This document shows positions 23,180-24,347 of a stretch of 24,347 nt of DNA, one piece after another. Source of the DNA: a virus; the IMG/VR virus record IMGVR_UViG_3300032086_003056, positions 1-24,347 of that record, one strand, 5' to 3'. The notes under the pieces were generated by a model. That model was given only the letters and a program-made list of their open reading frames with translations. It was not told the DNA's origin and ran no database searches. A program made the translations under genes and the position numbers. The stretch's first letter is position 1, and each line of letters opens with the position of its first letter.

Positions 23180-23208
23180 AATATACTACAATTATCGCCA
23201 GTTGTCAA
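23180..23208 (-). promoter_or_regulatory. Sigma70-type (early) promoter
   Basis: On the minus strand TTGACA (23203-23208) is followed after exactly 17 bases by TATATT (23180-23185, five of six matches). Transcription would start near 23173, leaving a 30-base leader before the ATG at 23142. The -35 lies within the last codons of the glycosyltransferase gene. This is the best early promoter in the window. Confidence 0.7.
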
Positions 23209-24010
23209 CCACCCATGGGTCTTTACAGTTTGAAGGATTTGGATCACCGTGGAACACTGCTATACAACAGTCTGCTGGTGGTACGACATTTTCAATAACC
23301 TTTAAAGTTCTATATCCAGGACTTTTGATAGGAGTTGCCCACTCTTTACTCGATCTCACTTCCCATTTCCAACTACGTATCCATTGATCAGGAAAAAACT
23401 CTGCTTTTTTATTTCGCATAGCCCAATCCCATATATAATCTTGGTCTCCTCTAAATCTTTTTTGTATATCTCGTTGATTATCTGTAAAATCTAACCATAA
23501 TTGATTTAGTTCTCCACTTGTAAACCTAATAACACTACTATTATACTTTTTCCATTCGGTGCGTTGTGAACGTAAAAAATCTCTAATTATACACCAGTTA
23601 TCTGCTTTATACGTGAATAATTTATCTATGCTAGCACCAACTACAACATCTAAGTCCATATATAAAATTTGTCCAACAAGCCCTAACTCATTAGAAAACA
23701 TGTAGGGCTTTGCCCACCAACCTTGAATACCAGGAGGTAGTTCAACAGTTGTTATATTAGGATTTAGATTTGTAGGATCGTCAGTCAAGCATACAAAAGT
23801 AAAATCATATGTGCAGTGCCTTTTACACATATTGTAAAGAGTGTTTACATACTGTGCAGGATATTTAGATCCATGTTTCACACAGACAATATTATATCCT
23901 GCAGAAGCAATCTTAGACTGCTTCCTTTGCCTCTTGAGTTTTTTGTATTCTTCCTTCGTATATTTAGACTTATCTAGTTTCTGCAATTTTATCTGCCAGC
24001 CCAAATTCAA
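23192..24010 (-). CDS. Glycosyltransferase (GT8-like, DxD motif)
   Basis: About 272 residues. After a Lys-rich N-terminus the fold begins at [20 protein letters not shown]. The metal-binding DxD is in [10 protein letters not shown] (about residues 115-124), then SSVIRF and [11 protein letters not shown], and the end has [11 protein letters not shown] with a His typical of GT8-like retaining enzymes. It would move a sugar from a nucleotide-sugar to an unknown acceptor (host surface glycan, phage protein or DNA base). There is no ATG: the given start is TTG at 24010, inside clpP by 41 bases. A TTG at residue 9 (about 23986) is also possible. The gene end holds a promoter for the next gene. Confidence 0.75.
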   Translation of the reverse strand: MNLGWQIKLQKLDKSKYTKEEYKKLKRQRKQSKIASAGYNIVCVKHGSKYPAQYVNTLYNMCKRHCTYDFTFVCLTDDPTNLNPNITTVELPPGIQGWWAKPYMFSNELGLVGQILYMDLDVVVGASIDKLFTYKADNWCIIRDFLRSQRTEWKKYNSSVIRFTSGELNQLWLDFTDNQRDIQKRFRGDQDYIWDWAMRNKKAEFFPDQWIRSWKWEVRSSKEWATPIKSPGYRTLKVIENVVPPADCCIAVFHGDPNPSNCKDPWVVDNWR

Positions 24011-24347
24011 CAGCTTCTTGTGCAGTCATAAAGTTATCTCTATCCATTGCACGCTCAAACTCATCATAAGTTTTACCTGCTGTATTATGCTTTACATAAA
24101 GTTCTGTAAGCATTTTTTTCATATAGGTAATTTCTTGATATTGAATTTCAATATCACTTTGCATACCTCTAGCGCCGCCACTAGGCTGATGAATCATTGT
24201 TCGACTATGCGGAAGTACAAATCGTTTACCAGGTGCACCTGCTTGAGCAAGAAAACTGCCCATTGAACAAGCTTGTCCGATCACAATAGTAGATACATCA
24301 GGTTTAATAAATTGCATAGTATCATAGATGCTCATTCCGCTTGTAAT
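23970..24347 (-). CDS. clpP: ClpP-type serine protease (5' end cut by window)
   Basis: The frame is open to the window edge and begins [19 protein letters not shown], matching the middle of bacterial ClpP, so about the first 70-80 residues are missing. All three catalytic residues are visible in the fragment: Ser28 in QACSMGSF, His53 in MIHQP and Asp104 in DRDNF. There is a two-residue insertion in the handle helix region compared with E. coli ClpP. Full ClpP forms tetradecameric rings that degrade proteins fed by ClpA/ClpX. Phage copies may act in host takeover or as a maturation protease; which one is not shown. It overlaps the glycosyltransferase gene by up to 41 bases. Confidence 0.92.
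   Translation of the reverse strand: MTSGMSIYDTMQFIKPDVSTIVIGQACSMGSFLAQAGAPGKRFVLPHSRTMIHQPSGGARGMQSDIEIQYQEITYMKKMLTELYVKHNTAGKTYDEFERAMDRDNFMTAQEAVEFGLADKIAETR

Noticed and set aside
23143-23247. N-terminal extension of the 118-residue gene to 23247
   Set aside because: It would begin inside the glycosyltransferase gene and upstream of the promoter at 23180-23208; the ATG at 23142 gives a normal protein start.
23841-24266. Plus-strand frame of 141 codons rich in Cys, Phe and Leu
   Set aside because: Runs opposite clpP and the glycosyltransferase, both with recognised motifs; composition is typical of an antisense frame.
1-24347. tRNA genes, CRISPR arrays, insertion sequences, integrase or attachment sites
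   Set aside because: No cloverleaf-like stretch, spaced direct repeats, transposase motifs or recombinase signatures were recognised on reading both strands.

Overview
This window looks like part of the genome of a T4-like marine myovirus. The case rests on a T4 gp44-type clamp-loader ATPase, a T4 gp31-type GroES co-chaperonin, late promoters close to the T4 TATAAATA type, very long fibre-like structural proteins, a MazG-type pyrophosphatase and an A-type Fe-S carrier. The sequence is AT-rich and packed almost without spacers. Every gene but one lies on the minus strand, so transcription runs from high to low coordinates. The host cannot be fixed from the window. Gene content fits phages of open-ocean bacteria (SAR11-type alphaproteobacteria or picocyanobacteria), and no photosynthesis gene is present here. 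No tRNA, rRNA, CRISPR array, insertion sequence or integrase was seen.

Layout from the low-coordinate end: (1) 1-1338, clamp-loader AAA+ ATPase (cut by the window edge) and three short overlapping ORFs, one a small membrane protein. (2) 1335-3717, a TupA-like ATP-grasp protein, a MazG-type NTP pyrophosphohydrolase behind a sigma70-type promoter, and a 369-residue protein with a P-loop-like motif. (3) 3714-5775, a tight row of small genes: an unlisted 55-residue protein, GroES/gp31, a conserved 79-residue protein, a QueD-like pterin enzyme with altered zinc ligands, a stand-alone DnaE-like fragment and a small helical protein. (4) 5772-20721, the late structural block: five fibre or baseplate-like proteins of 187, 929, 225, 275 and 2268 residues. 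Embedded in it are a four-gene metabolic or modification cassette (amidinotransferase, a small alpha-beta protein, a GNAT/ATE-like acyltransferase and a CPFA-motif protein) and an IscA-type Fe-S carrier. (5) 20769-21308, the only plus-strand gene, a secreted HExxH metallopeptidase. (6) 21295-24347, UV-damage endonuclease UvsE, small conserved proteins (one apparently without a normal start codon and carrying a terminator-like hairpin), a glycosyltransferase and a ClpP protease cut by the window edge.

How it fits together: early-type promoters (perfect TTGACA, 17-bp spacer) lie before mazG, the DnaE-like gene and the 22.8-23.1 kb gene. T4-type late boxes (TATAAATA or AATAAATA on the minus strand) lie 12-24 bp before structural genes and before the Fe-S carrier. 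The four-gene cassette has no promoter of its own that I can see and is joined by overlapping stop/start codons to the 929-residue structural protein. It is therefore probably made late, with the virion. This is the most unusual organisational feature, together with the Fe-S carrier sitting directly before the 2268-residue fibre gene.
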